This document shows, piece after piece, positions 1-10,125 of a stretch of DNA of 64,000 bases (position 1 is the first letter of the stretch; every line of letters begins with the position of its first letter). This stretch comes from Chitinophaga lutea. Lineage in GTDB: Bacteria > Bacteroidota > Bacteroidia > Chitinophagales > Chitinophagaceae. Under the pieces are notes generated by a model. That model was not told the DNA's origin. It saw only the letters and a list, made by a program, of their open reading frames with translations, and searched no databases. The stretch is taken from assembly GCF_003813775.1 (NCBI RefSeq), contig NZ_RPDH01000002.1, positions 930,001-994,000 of the forward strand, given 5' to 3'. The translations under genes were made by a program, and so were the position numbers.

Positions 1-3000
1 ATTTGCCCACGTTCGCATCGTCCAGCGGCGCGTCCACCTCATCGAGGATACAGAACGGCGCGGGTTTGATGAGGTAAATGGCAAACAGCAGCGCGGTAGC
101 GGTGAGGGTTTTCTCCCCGCCGGACAACTGCGTAATGGCCGCAGGGCGCTTTCCTTTCGGTTTGGCGATGATCTCGATGCCGGTATCGGCCAGGTTCGAC
201 GGGTCGTTGAGGATCATGTCGCACTGGTCTTCTTCGGTAAAGAGCGCCTTGAACACCCGGATGAAGTTTTCCTTCACCTGGTTGAACGTATCGAGGAATT
301 TCTGGTTGGCGGTGGACTCCACTTCCTGGATGGTGGCCAGCAGGGATTCCTTGGCCGTTACCAGGTCGTTCTTCTGTTCGAGGATGAACTCGTAGCGTTT
401 TTTCATTTCGGTATACGCCTCAATGGCCGTAGGGTTGATCTCACCCATGTTCTCGAGGCGTTTCTTGAGGCGCTCGGCGTTGCCCTGGAGGTCCTCCACG
501 CTTTGCGAGCCGGTGCGCTCTTCATCGAGGATCTCGTCGAGGTTTACTTTGAATTCCACGCTCAGCCTTTCTTTCATGGAGGCGAGCTGCAGTTTCAGTT
601 CGTTCACCTTGTCTTTGATCTGGTTGAGCTGCTGTTCCAGCATGTCGCGCGTTTTCTGCTTGGAGCGCAGGGCGCTTTCGAGTTCCTGGAGGTGGTTGCG
701 GAAGTTGTAGTATTCCTGGTCCTTTTCGTTCACCGCTTTTTCTTCTTCTTCGCGGCGGCGGAACAGTTCCACGAGCCCGTCTTCCGACGCCAGCAGCCGG
801 TCTTCGGCGGCGGCGATGTTGCCGGCCGTGTCTTCCAGCTGGGTTTTATTGCTGGTGATCTGCACGTGCAGGTCACTGAGTTGTTTGCGTTTGAAGTCCA
901 GCTCCTGTTTCAGCCCCTGCACCTTGCTTTGCTGGCGGGTATGCTGGAGGTTCTGGTTGTTGAACTGCACGCTGGCCTGGTTGAACTGCTGCTCCGCTTC
1001 CTGTGCGGCGCGGTCGGCGGCCACGATGCTGTCGTGCAGGGCATGTACGCGGTCGTTCAGTGTATCCAGCTCATCCCTTACGCTCGAAATGCTTTGTTCG
1101 TTGGCCTGCAGGGAGGCTTCCATTTCGGCGAGGCGTTTGCTGCCCGTTTCGATGAGGTGGTGAAAGTTCTCGATGCGGTTCTGCAGGCCGAACAGCTGGT
1201 TGTTGAGCTGGTTCACCTTTTCGCGCATTGCGTTGATCTTGTTTTCGTTGAGCTGGCTGTTGTAGCCCAGCACCTCGTCGTGTTTGGCCTGCAAATCGGC
1301 TTTGAGGCTGCTGCACACGCTTTCCAGCCCGCGGATCTCGGCTTCGAGTTTTTCGAGGTTCTTGGCGCGGCCGAGTTTCTTGCCTTCGAAGAGGCCCACG
1401 GAACCGCCGTTCATGCTGTATTTGCCCCGGTGGATGCGGCCGCTCTTTTCAGTGATCAGCACATCCTGGTCGGGCAGCTCGGTAAAGTTGAGCGCGGTGA
1501 GGTCTTCTGCCACAAACACTTTGCCCAGCAGGTAATTGCCGAGGCCTTTGTATTTGTCTTCGATCTCCACCACTTCGAGCGCAGGCACCGTGCCGGGCGG
1601 CGTAAACAGGGCGCCGGCCTGGTGGTTGAACTGGTCGAGGATGAAGAAATTGGCCTTGCCTTTCTTATGCAGGTCGAGCAGGCGGATGGCCTGGATGGCC
1701 TCTTCCGCGTTGTTCACCACGTAATAGTTCAGGTAAGGCTCCAGCAGGTTTTCTATACAGGTGCGGTAATCCTCGCGGCAGAAAAAGATGTCGCTGAGGA
1801 TGGGCGCCTTGTTATTCCATTCGTTGTTTTTCTTGAGGAACTTGATGCTTTCGGGGTAACCCTCCAGGCTGTCCACGAGCGATTTGAGCAGGTCGTACTC
1901 GTTCTTTTTCGAATCGAGCTTCCTGTTCTCGTCCACCAGGCGGTCGCGCAGGCCTTCGATCTCTCCCTGCGTAGCGAGGATCTTGCCTTTGGTTTCTTCC
2001 TGGAAGCGGATCATTTCGGCCAGCTCTTCCTTGTTCTGTTCGAGGGTGTCCTGGAGACCGCTCTTTTCTTCTTCCAGCTGTGCGATCTGCGTCTGGCGGT
2101 TGGCCTTCTCTTCCTGGAGCTGCTGGATGCTACGCTGCAGGTTCTGTACGGAGGTATCGGCCACAGCCACTTTTTTCTCCGCTTCGAACTGCTGGCGCTG
2201 CCATTGCTGCTGGTCTTTCCGGAGGTTTTCGAGGGCCAGCTTCTTATCGTTGAAGAGTACTTTCTTTTCGTCGGTCATCTCCTGCAGGGTTTCCAGTTCG
2301 TCCTGCATGGATTCGAACACTTCCTGTTCGTCGCCCACCTGCGTTTCGGTGAAGGCGATGGAGTCCGTCAGCCCTTTGAGCTGCCCTTCCGCGTTGTTGA
2401 GGAAATCGCTGAGGCTTTTTTCCCTTTCGCGGAGATAGGTCAGCTGCTGGGTAGCGAGGTTCTTGTCGTTTTCCTTGGTGCGGATGGTGGATACGAGCTC
2501 GTTGAAAGAGCGCTGCAGCACCTGCAGTTCCCTTTCCTTGGCCACGAAGTGCAGTTTGTCCTGCTCCACCGCCGCTTCGTCCGTAGAGATTTCCGCTTCG
2601 ATGGCGGCTTTCCGGTCTGTTTCCTGCTGCTGCTGTTCGGTGAGGTCGCGGAAAGTGATGTTAAATCCTTCCAGCGCGGCTTTGGCCAGCTCGATGCTGG
2701 CTTCTTTATATTCCTTCTTGATTTCGTAGTAACGTTCCGCTTTCCTGGCCTGGCTTTCGAGGGTTTTGAGGTTGTTATTGATCTCGAACAGGAGGTCTTC
2801 TATCCTGTTGAGGTCGCCCTCGGTGGCGTCGAGCTTCGACTTGGCTTCCTTCTTACGGGTTTTGTAGATGGAAATGCCGGCGGCCTGCTCAAGCATGCGG
2901 CGGCGGCTGTTTTCCTTGTCTTTGATGATGTCGTCCACCATCCCCAGTTCGATAATGGCGTAGGAGTCCGTGCTCACGCCCGTATCCATGAAGAGGTTGT

Positions 3001-3373
3001 GGATATCCTTGAGGCGGCAGGCCACGTCGTTGAGGCGGTATTCGCTGTCGCCGTTTTTGAAGAACTTGCGTGTAATCGTAACCGTGGTAAACTCGGTGGG
3101 CAGTACATTCTTGGTGTTTTCGAATGTAAGGCTCACTTCGGCCATACCGCTGGCGGAGCGGGTACGGGAACCGTTGAACACGAGGCCGGCCTGGTTCTCC
3201 GAACGCAGGTTGCTGATCTTGTGCTCGCCGATCACCCAGCGGATGGAGTCGATGATGTTACTTTTTCCGCAGCCATTGGGCCCAATCACCCCTGTCACCC
3301 CTTCGTCGAAGTGGAGCACGGTTTTATCCGCGAAACTTTTGAACCCTTTAATTTCCAGTGTTTTTAAACGCAC
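1..3373 (-). CDS. smc: Chromosome segregation ATPase SMC (3' end outside window)
   Basis: SMC is the ATPase that, with ScpA/ScpB, compacts and segregates the chromosome. The reverse strand reads from a GTG at 3373, the first start after an in-frame TAA, into VRLKTLEIKGFKSFADKT. The Walker A GPNGCGKS lies at residues 31-38. Long coiled coils follow, then a hinge near residues 600-680 containing GGSVGLFEGKKLGR, more coiled coil, the ABC signature LSGGEK at about 1083, and Walker B ILDEVDAPLDD around 1111. About 1124 residues are inside the window, so some 50 C-terminal residues are missing beyond base 1. A 954-residue open frame on the opposite strand is a shadow of this gene. It is transcribed away from the FUSC gene across a 342-bp gap. 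Identity is very secure; the GTG start is likely. Confidence 0.97.
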   Translation of the reverse strand, partial: MRLKTLEIKGFKSFADKTVLHFDEGVTGVIGPNGCGKSNIIDSIRWVIGEHKISNLRSENQAGLVFNGSRTRSASGMAEVSLTFENTKNVLPTEFTTVTITRKFFKNGDSEYRLNDVACRLKDIHNLFMDTGVSTDSYAIIELGMVDDIIKDKENSRRRMLEQAAGISIYKTRKKEAKSKLDATEGDLNRIEDLLFEINNNLKTLESQARKAERYYEIKKEYKEASIELAKAALEGFNITFRDLTEQQQQETDRKAAIEAEISTDEAAVEQDKLHFVAKERELQVLQRSFNELVSTIRTKENDKNLATQQLTYLREREKSLSDFLNNAEGQLKGLTDSIAFTETQVGDEQEVFESMQDELETLQEMTDEKKVLFNDKKLALENLRKDQQQWQRQQFEAEKKVAVADTSVQNLQRSIQQLQEEKANRQTQIAQLEEEKSGLQDTLEQNKEELAEMIRFQEETKGKILATQGEIEGLRDRLVDENRKLDSKKNEYDLLKSLVDSLEGYPESIKFLKKNNEWNNKAPILSDIFFCREDYRTCIENLLEPYLNYYVVNNAEEAIQAIRLLDLHKKGKANFFILDQFNHQAGALFTPPGTVPALEVVEIEDKYKGLGNYLLGKVFVAEDLTALNFTELPDQDVLITEKSGRIHRGKYSMNGGSVGLFEGKKLGRAKNLEKLEAEIRGLESVCSSLKADLQAKHDEVLGYNSQLNENKINAMREKVNQLNNQLFGLQNRIENFHHLIETGSKRLAEMEASLQANEQSISSVRDELDTLNDRVHALHDSIVAADRAAQEAEQQFNQASVQFNNQNLQHTRQQSKVQGLKQELDFKRKQLSDLHVQITSNKTQLEDTAGNIAAAEDRLLASEDGLVELFRRREEEEKAVNEKDQEYYNFRNHLQELESALRSKQKTRDMLEQQLNQIKDKVNELKLQLASMKERLSVEFKVNLDEILDEERTGSQSVEDLQGNAERLKKRLENMGEINPTAIEAYTEMKKRYEFILEQKNDLVTAKESLLATIQEVESTANQKFLDTFNQVKENFIRVFKALFTEEDQCDMILNDPSNLADTGIEIIAKPKGKRPAAITQLSGGEKTLTATALLFAIYLIKPAPFCILDEVDAPLDDANVGK

Positions 3374-3715
3374 AGCTTCGAATTACGATTTTATTGAATT
3401 CTAAACGCCCGGTTGGCAAAAACAGGCAACTGCTTTCTTTTTCCGGCCGCCAAAGATAAACGAAATAAGTTGATATCAGTATGCCGGGGTCGCCGCCGTC
3501 AGGTGAGGCAGGCAGGCTCTCAGATATGGCAACACACTGCATTCTACGGTAAATTAAAAGAGAACGTATAATATTTAGTATTTACTTATACACACTTGGG
3601 GATAATTTATTCACTTTCATACGGTAAAAATCTGATAATCAACAAATAAAAAGTTTTACTTTAACCATCGCTTGATTGTCAGAATCATGCCCGGTATGTC
3701 TTAATTTTGCTCCTA
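3374..3715. other. Intergenic region, divergent promoters of smc and FUSC gene
   Basis: This 342-bp stretch is AT-rich and holds no convincing gene. It must carry promoters for smc (-) and the FUSC gene (+). ACGGTAAA occurs twice, at about 3545 and 3621. A single match to the DnaA box consensus, TTATACACA, lies at 3586-3594, but no second box was found, so no origin is proposed. Confidence 0.6.
3702..3709 (+). promoter_or_regulatory. Bacteroidota -7 box (TAATTTTG) of FUSC gene
   Basis: TAATTTTG matches the Bacteroidota TAnnTTTG -7 consensus exactly. It ends only six bases before the ATG at 3716, so transcription would begin at or next to the start codon. Candidate -33 TTG triplets at 3672 and 3676 are slightly far (spacer of about 23 or more). 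The near-leaderless reading is an inference. Confidence 0.5.
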
Positions 3716-5953
3716 ATGCAAGATCGTTGGTTCAAAGAAGCGAAAGCCTTTATTTTCAGTTATCATTTCAGCAACGGACTTCGTACCACCCTGAGTGTTG
3801 TTGTCCCCTCCGTTATTTTTGCCGCCATCGGCCACCTGACCACAGGTATCGCCATATCGATGGGGGCATTGTGCACCGCTCTGGCCGATGTGCCAGGCAC
3901 CATCCTGCATAAACGGAACGGCCTGCTCATCAGCACCGTTCTCATTTTCCTTACCGCGCTCGGCACCGGCCTGCTGCTGCCCCATACCGTGCTGCTCACC
4001 GTCTGGGTAGCCCTCTGCAGCATGTTTTACAGCATGCTGCTCATTTACGGCAACCGCGGGGGCAACATCGGCATCGGCGGCCTGCTGGTGATGGTCAGCA
4101 TCATGGCGGAGAGTTATGTGTCGTGGCAGATGGCCGTGCATGTGGCGCTGCTCACCCTCAGCGGCAGCATCTGGTATTCCCTGCTGGCCCTCCTGCTCTG
4201 GCAGATACGGCCCTACCTCACGGTGCAGCAAACACTGGGCGACTGTATCCAGCAAACGGCCCGGTACCTCCGGCAACGCGCCGATTTTTATAACCCGGCC
4301 CTCGATATCACCGATAGTTACCGCGACGTGCTGGCGCAGCAGGTAGTGGTGAACGAAAAACAGGAAGCCGTGCGCGAGCTGCTGCTCAAGATGCGCAGCG
4401 CCCAGCAGGGCACCACCAGCATCAGCAAAAGCATGGTGCTGATTTTCCTCGACCTGGTAGACATGTACGAGCAGATCACCGCGTCCCAGATCGATTACAC
4501 CTCCCTGCAGCAACGTTTCGCCGGCACAAAGGTGATCTCCACGCTCCATCATACCATCCAGCAGTTCGCCGAGGAGCTCGACAATATCGGCATCGCCGTG
4601 TCCGCCGGCCAGCGCTCCATGCCCAAGGTGAACCTGAAGCTGGAACTGGAACGGTCGCGCCGGGAGTTCAAGGATTACCAGGCCACGCTGCCCACCCTCA
4701 AGGAGCGCGCGGACCTCATCGCTTTCGAAAGCATCTTCGACAACCTGCAGCACATCACCCAGCGTATCTACAACATGCACCGCCTCACCCGGCTGGAGCG
4801 CGTCAAGGATACGACGTTCGACCACCAGCTGGAGCTGTCGAAGTTCACCACCCGCCAGCAGTACGACATCACCACCTTCCGCAACAACCTCACCTTCAAG
4901 TCGCACATCTTCCGGCATGCGGTACGCACCGGGCTGGCCATGGTAGCGGGCTTGTTGCTGGGGCACGCCCTCCAGCTGAGCAAAACCTACTGGATACTGC
5001 TCACCATCGTGGTGATCATGAAGCCGGGCTTCAGCCTCACCAAAACGAGGAGCTACCAGCGCATCCTCGGCACCATCATCGGCGCGTTCTTCGCGGCGGG
5101 CATTTTATACCTCACGAAAGACGATACGGTCATCTTTTTTGTGATGCTCGTCTGCATCCTGGGCGCCTACAGTTTCCAGACGTACCACTACGTCACCAGC
5201 GTGGTGTTCATGACGCCTTTCATCATCTTCCTGCTGCACTTTCTCCATCCCTCCGACTTCGACAACGTCAAACAAAGGGTGCTCGATACCGTGCTGGGCG
5301 GCGTGATCGCTTTCGGGTTCAACTACATTTTCTGGCCCAGCTGGGAATACCGCTTTTTACCGGAGTACATCCTGAAAAACATCGCGGCCAACAAACAATA
5401 CCTCACGCAGGTGATGAACCTGTACACCGATAAGCCCTTCAGCCTGTTCGCTTACAAACTGGCGCGGAAAGACGTGCATGTGACCACCGCCAACCTCACC
5501 GCGGCCTTCCAGCGCATGTTGTCGGAGCCCAAGAGCAAACAGAAATTCGGGTCGGAGCTGTATCACTTCGTGGTGCTGAGCCATTCCCTGTCGTCGCACA
5601 TCGCGCAGCTTTCCGCGTACGCCCTGCAGCACCAGCTGAAATACAAACGCCCGGAGTATAAAGACATCCTGCTGTACCTGCTCACCGTGATGGACCAGAT
5701 CGAACAGTTCGTGAGCGTGGGCGGGTTTATCCCGGAACACCCGCTGCCGGCGGCTTTCAATGCCCTGGAAGAACGCCTCGAGCACCTGCTCCACGTGCGG
5801 CAGGAACAGATCAATAACGGGCAGGGCCACACGCAGGAACGGGAAGAGATGCTGGAGATCAAACACGTGCGCGACCAGTTCCACGCGCTGCATACGGTGA
5901 TGAAAGACATGAAAAAAGCCGCAGTGCATGGTGCGGCTATTACAGAAAGTTAA
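3716..5953 (+). CDS. FUSC family inner-membrane protein (YccS/YhfK-like)
   Basis: This 745-residue protein has the duplicated layout of FUSC/YccS-like membrane proteins. An N-terminal bundle of hydrophobic helices spans about residues 20-165. A long soluble, helical middle follows (about 170-395), then a second bundle (about 400-530) with the segment YWILLTIVVIMKPGFSLTKT, and a cytoplasmic tail. The family includes fusaric-acid-resistance and aromatic-acid efflux proteins, but most members, including YccS, have no proven substrate. A TTG nine bases upstream is in frame, but the ATG at 3716 sits just after a good -7 box and is preferred. The gene converges on bshC with 8 bases between stops. 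Family assignment is strong; the substrate is unknown. Confidence 0.85.
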   Translation: MQDRWFKEAKAFIFSYHFSNGLRTTLSVVVPSVIFAAIGHLTTGIAISMGALCTALADVPGTILHKRNGLLISTVLIFLTALGTGLLLPHTVLLTVWVALCSMFYSMLLIYGNRGGNIGIGGLLVMVSIMAESYVSWQMAVHVALLTLSGSIWYSLLALLLWQIRPYLTVQQTLGDCIQQTARYLRQRADFYNPALDITDSYRDVLAQQVVVNEKQEAVRELLLKMRSAQQGTTSISKSMVLIFLDLVDMYEQITASQIDYTSLQQRFAGTKVISTLHHTIQQFAEELDNIGIAVSAGQRSMPKVNLKLELERSRREFKDYQATLPTLKERADLIAFESIFDNLQHITQRIYNMHRLTRLERVKDTTFDHQLELSKFTTRQQYDITTFRNNLTFKSHIFRHAVRTGLAMVAGLLLGHALQLSKTYWILLTIVVIMKPGFSLTKTRSYQRILGTIIGAFFAAGILYLTKDDTVIFFVMLVCILGAYSFQTYHYVTSVVFMTPFIIFLLHFLHPSDFDNVKQRVLDTVLGGVIAFGFNYIFWPSWEYRFLPEYILKNIAANKQYLTQVMNLYTDKPFSLFAYKLARKDVHVTTANLTAAFQRMLSEPKSKQKFGSELYHFVVLSHSLSSHIAQLSAYALQHQLKYKRPEYKDILLYLLTVMDQIEQFVSVGGFIPEHPLPAAFNALEERLEHLLHVRQEQINNGQGHTQEREEMLEIKHVRDQFHALHTVMKDMKKAAVHGAAITES

Positions 5954-5961
5954 AGCAGGGC

Positions 5962-7587
5962 TTATTCTTCCGCGATGATACAGAACTGGTCGGTTACCGG
6001 GTTGAGGAACCGCAGCAGGTGATCGAAAAACGCCGGCCCGTACTGCGCATAATAAGGGAGGAAGTTTTCCTTCCTTTCCTGCAACGAGTTACCGGGGAAC
6101 AGCCGCGCTTTCAGCTGGTTGATCTGCTCCGCCTGCCATTCGAATTTCTTTTTTTCCGCCCGCAGGAACTTGTGCTCCAGCTTGCCGATGGATTTGATGG
6201 CCCGGCTCTTTTCCGCATTGGTGGTGGCTACCAGGGTGATGTCGATCGACTTCGCCTTTTCTTCAATCGCGCTGAACAGTTTTTCAATGGCGGCGTATTC
6301 TTCCCGCAGCACCAGCGCCGCGTTCGTATGCTCATGCACGTACCGGTTGATGAGCAGCCCCGTGTCTTCGAAAAGCCCGTCGGTTTTGATGCCCAGTTTC
6401 TGCTGGCGGTCGTGCTGGTCCTTATTGATCCAGAGAAACGAATTCCGGAGCAAAATTACCGGGTACGGCACCTTGTGATGACGGAAGAGGTCTTTCAGTT
6501 CGAGCCAGTACGCCACTTCCCCGCCGCCGCCGATAAAGGCGATATTGGGCAGGATGGTTTCCTGGAGGATGCCGCGGAGGATCACATTCGGGCTGAAACG
6601 CTCCGGATGCTCATATAATTCTTTTTTTAATTCCTCCCCGGTAAACGACAACGAAGTGTGCAATATTCTCCACAGTTCCCCATCCTTCACGATTCTTTGT
6701 CGTATATTGCGGTCCAGATAGAAAAGATTTATTTCCCTCGGGTTAGCCTGCACTTTATAATGCTCAGACAAGTTTGCGATGGTTTTGCTGACGATCGCCT
6801 CGGAACTTTGCCGCCAAAGCTCCTCTTCCATCACCGGTATCAACTGCTGCTTGAAGGCAGGATTGTCCGGTATCAGCACAACCAGTCCGTAACAGCCGAA
6901 AAGATCGTTTACGAGGCTCAATGTCGCTTCCTGAATGTTCGAATGCCCCAGATAGGCTTTCTTCAGCATTTCCAGTAATTCCGGCGCGTGCGGGGCATAC
7001 CCGATACTGTTGCCGATCTGTTCAATCAGGGTTTCAAGCCCTTTCGTTTCCATCCGGCCCACCGCCCCGGTCTGTTCCGTATTCCAGGTCAGCTTGCCGC
7101 CGTCCAGGAAAATGGAGCCCAGTTCGTCGAGATCGGCGTCTTCGCTGCCCATGTAATAAACCGGCACGAAATGTTTGTCAGGGTATTGTCGCTGCAGGTC
7201 CTGTGCCAGCTTGATCGTCTGGAGGATTTTATAGACGAAGTAGAGGTACCCGGTAAAGATATTGGGCTGATGGGCGGTACAGACGGTAAAGGTATTGGTG
7301 GCCTGCAGGAGCCCGATATTGGCCCTTACCTCCTCCCTGATCTCTATGCCTTTATATTGATGATAGAGGGCGTCTGCCAGTATGTCGCGGCGCAGCGGCT
7401 GTTCCGCCTTGAGCAGCATGGCCCTTTTGAAGTCCGGCTGCAGGGGATTGTATTCGTAGAACGAACGGAGCGGTTCCCGGCCTGTCAGGAAGTCGGCAAT
7501 CAGCGGGCTGAAATAGCCCGTGTCGGCGATCGGCACATGGTAACAACTGAGCGGCGCGGTGATGTTAGCGGTTATATTGTTGGTCAC
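5962..7587 (-). CDS. bshC: Bacillithiol biosynthesis cysteine-adding enzyme BshC
   Basis: BshC is thought to add cysteine to glucosaminyl-malate in the last step of bacillithiol synthesis, giving the cell its main low-molecular-weight thiol. The reading frame carries family landmarks: the N-terminal ADTGYFSPLIADFL region, CTAHQPNIFTGYLYFVYKI (nucleotide-binding core), YMGSEDADLDELG, and PNIAFIGGGGEVAYWLELKDLF, followed by a C-terminal coiled coil. Length is 541 residues from a GTG at 7587; a longer GTG start at 7608 adds seven residues. The shorter start is preferred because TATCTTCG and AAATTTTG, both -7-like, lie just upstream of 7587 and would leave 7608 untranscribed. bshA and bshB are not in the window. 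Identity is firm; the start is not. Confidence 0.9.
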   Translation of the reverse strand: MTNNITANITAPLSCYHVPIADTGYFSPLIADFLTGREPLRSFYEYNPLQPDFKRAMLLKAEQPLRRDILADALYHQYKGIEIREEVRANIGLLQATNTFTVCTAHQPNIFTGYLYFVYKILQTIKLAQDLQRQYPDKHFVPVYYMGSEDADLDELGSIFLDGGKLTWNTEQTGAVGRMETKGLETLIEQIGNSIGYAPHAPELLEMLKKAYLGHSNIQEATLSLVNDLFGCYGLVVLIPDNPAFKQQLIPVMEEELWRQSSEAIVSKTIANLSEHYKVQANPREINLFYLDRNIRQRIVKDGELWRILHTSLSFTGEELKKELYEHPERFSPNVILRGILQETILPNIAFIGGGGEVAYWLELKDLFRHHKVPYPVILLRNSFLWINKDQHDRQQKLGIKTDGLFEDTGLLINRYVHEHTNAALVLREEYAAIEKLFSAIEEKAKSIDITLVATTNAEKSRAIKSIGKLEHKFLRAEKKKFEWQAEQINQLKARLFPGNSLQERKENFLPYYAQYGPAFFDHLLRFLNPVTDQFCIIAEE

Positions 7588-7833
7588 TAATGCAAAATTT
7601 GAATGCACGAAGATAAATCAAATACGAATCGGGAAAACGAATAAAGGATGAAGGGATGAATTTACATATTTCAAACAAACCGATATTACCATTTATCACA
7701 ATTCGTAGCGTGTTTGGGCCGAAGCGTGCCGGATTAATTGGCAGCTAATTTGCAAATATTAAATATCCTGTGAGTGCATGTGAACTCCCCTGTTTGTACC
7801 CTTATTGCTAAATTTTTAAAAACAGTTACTCTT

Positions 7834-10119
7834 ATGAAGATTGCGTACATTTCATCTTACTATCCGCGTGAATGCGGTATTGCTACTTTCACCGAACACC
7901 TGATCAGTGCCGTCGGTCTTGTGGAAGAAGCGCCTGAAGTGAGCGTTATAGCCATGAACGACGATGGACAGACGTATGAGTATCCCCCCGAGGTTTCCTT
8001 CACCATCCGGCAGCAGCACATGCGCGACTATCTTGCCGCCGCGGAACACATCAATAGCAGCGGTACCGATATGGTGGTACTGCAGCATGAATTCGGCATT
8101 TTCGGCGGCGAAAGCGGCATCTTTATTTTATCGTTGCTGGGTAAGCTGAAAGTACCCTATATCGTTACATTCCATACGGTATTGAAAGAGCCTTCCTTCC
8201 TGCAGAAAACGATCGTCAAGGAGATCTCGCGCCATGCTTCGCGCGTAGTGGTGATGAGCCGCCTGGCCACTCGTTTCCTCGATGAGATTTACGACGTGCC
8301 GGAAGATAAAGTGATGCTCATCCCCCACGGCGTTCCCGACTTTGAAAAGCTATCGATACAGGCGGACGTGCTGCCTGAGACCCTGCGGAACCGCAAGGTG
8401 ATTTTCACGTTCGGTTTGCTAAGCCGGAACAAAGGCATAGAAACCGTCATCCGTGCATTGCCGCAGGTCATCAGCCGCCATCCCGATGTGCTGTACGTTG
8501 TGGCGGGAAAAACACATCCTGCGGTATTACGCCACGCCGGTGAGGAATATCGCAACAGCCTGCGGGAAATGATCACCGAAGCCGGCCTGGACAATCATGT
8601 TTTATTTGTCGATAAATTTCTGACGGAGAACGACCTGTTCGCCTACCTCCGCCACAGCGACGTGTACATCACGCCGTACCTGAGCGAAGCACAGATCACC
8701 AGCGGCACGCTTACCTACGCCATGGGCGCCGGGGCGGCCGTTATATCCACTCCCTACTGGTACGCCCAGGAACTGCTCGACGAAGGCCGCGGCCGCCTCT
8801 TCGGCTTCGCGAAATTCGACGAGCTGGGAAACATCCTCAACGAATTGCTGGACAATCCCGAAGCCCTGCTCGCCCTGCGCAGCCGCTCGCTCGAATACGG
8901 CCGCGAACTGCAATGGAGCCGTATGGGCGCCCGCTATTACCAGCTGGCCAAAAAAGTGCGCAACACACCGAGGCCTGCTTCGGTGAACCATCCGCGCACC
9001 CTGCCCGACCCCTCTTTTTTACCGCCGCTCAACCTGTCGCATATACGCCGCCTTACAGACGATACCGGCATCGTACAGCATGCGAAATACGGTATCCCCA
9101 ACCTGAAGGAAGGTTATTGCGTGGACGATAACGCCCGCGCACTGATGATGACCGTAATGGCCCACCAGCACCGCAAGTCAAAAGACGCGCCGGCGCCGGA
9201 ACTGCTGCCGGTATACCTCAGCTTCATCCATTACATGCAAACGCCCGACGGTAATTTCAGGAACTTCCTGAGCTTCAGCCGCCAGTACCTCGACGAAGTG
9301 GGTTCCGAAGACTCCTTCGGCCGTACGGTATGGGCGCTGGGTTATCTCATCCGTTTCGCCCCCAACAATTCCTACCGCGAATTCGCGCTGGAACTGTTCC
9401 ATCATTCGCTCCACCACCTCGAGGCCCTGGAGCACCTGCGCGGCCGCGCCAATGCAGCCATCGGCCTTTGCCATTACCTGAAAGCCTGCCCGTCAGACGA
9501 AGGGATACTGGCCCGCCTGCTGACGCTGGTGCAGCCGCTGATAACAGCCTGGGAACAGAACGGGACGGAAGACTGGCAGTGGTTCGAAAAGTCGATGACC
9601 TACGACAACGGCATCCTGCCGCTGGCCATCCTGCACGTAGCGGAGATCACCGGAAAGGAAGAGTTGAAAACAACGGGCCTGCAAGCCCTCCGTTTCCTCG
9701 AAAGCACCACCATGACGCAGGGTTACTTCTGCCCGGTGGGCAACGAAGGCTGGCTCTGTGAAGGCGGCGATTGCCCGATATTCGACCAGCAAGCCCTCGA
9801 AACCATGGCCATGGTATTGCTGTACCAGCAGGCACATGCGGTCACCGGCGAAGCCGCGTACCTGAAAAAGATGTTCACCTGCTATAAATGGTTCACGGGC
9901 GAAAACGTGCTGCGCGTATCACTGTACGACAATGAAACGCACGGCTGCTGCGACGGCATCTCCCCGCATGGCCTGAACCGTAACCAGGGCGCGGAAAGCA
10001 CGCTGGCGTACTTTATTTCGCACCTGGCCGTGCTGCAGAGCTGCGAGGCCATCCCGCGCGTGGAAAAACCGGTGAAGACCGCCATTATTTCCACATCCGC
10101 CGTGAGCAAAATCAGTTAG
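7834..10119 (+). CDS. GT4 glycosyltransferase fused to six-hairpin glycosidase-like domain
   Basis: The first ~370 residues form a GT-B retaining glycosyltransferase of the GT4 type: MKIAYISSYYPRECGIATFT at the start, HEFGIFGG, and the sugar-nucleotide-binding half with FTFGLLSRNKGIETVIRALP and YLSEAQITSGTLTYAMGAG. Residues ~400-755 look like an (alpha/alpha)6 toroid of the six-hairpin glycosidase type, with EGYCVDDNARALM, RANAAIGLCHY, MTYDNGILPLAI and NRNQGAESTLAY. The ATG at 7834 begins the conserved fold; an in-frame GTG at 7774 only adds an odd leader. It lies 6 bp before a second GT4 gene and opposite GH130, glgC and glgA. Donor, acceptor and whether the toroid is catalytic are unknown. 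A role in making or trimming an intracellular glycan is inferred. Confidence 0.85.
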   Translation: MKIAYISSYYPRECGIATFTEHLISAVGLVEEAPEVSVIAMNDDGQTYEYPPEVSFTIRQQHMRDYLAAAEHINSSGTDMVVLQHEFGIFGGESGIFILSLLGKLKVPYIVTFHTVLKEPSFLQKTIVKEISRHASRVVVMSRLATRFLDEIYDVPEDKVMLIPHGVPDFEKLSIQADVLPETLRNRKVIFTFGLLSRNKGIETVIRALPQVISRHPDVLYVVAGKTHPAVLRHAGEEYRNSLREMITEAGLDNHVLFVDKFLTENDLFAYLRHSDVYITPYLSEAQITSGTLTYAMGAGAAVISTPYWYAQELLDEGRGRLFGFAKFDELGNILNELLDNPEALLALRSRSLEYGRELQWSRMGARYYQLAKKVRNTPRPASVNHPRTLPDPSFLPPLNLSHIRRLTDDTGIVQHAKYGIPNLKEGYCVDDNARALMMTVMAHQHRKSKDAPAPELLPVYLSFIHYMQTPDGNFRNFLSFSRQYLDEVGSEDSFGRTVWALGYLIRFAPNNSYREFALELFHHSLHHLEALEHLRGRANAAIGLCHYLKACPSDEGILARLLTLVQPLITAWEQNGTEDWQWFEKSMTYDNGILPLAILHVAEITGKEELKTTGLQALRFLESTTMTQGYFCPVGNEGWLCEGGDCPIFDQQALETMAMVLLYQQAHAVTGEAAYLKKMFTCYKWFTGENVLRVSLYDNETHGCCDGISPHGLNRNQGAESTLAYFISHLAVLQSCEAIPRVEKPVKTAIISTSAVSKIS

Positions 10120-10125
10120 GTAATC

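Noticed and set aside
503..3367. 954-residue open frame on + opposite smc
   Set aside because: It is the antisense shadow of smc; the minus strand has all SMC motifs in order, while this frame is rich in F, V and H with no domain. High GC at third positions produces such long antisense frames.
3348..3542. 64-residue - frame overlapping the start of smc
   Set aside because: Out of frame with smc and reads through its promoter region; no domain.
3586..3594. DnaA box match TTATACACA near smc
   Set aside because: Only one box found in the gap, and no origin-flanking genes; a single 9-mer match is expected by chance.
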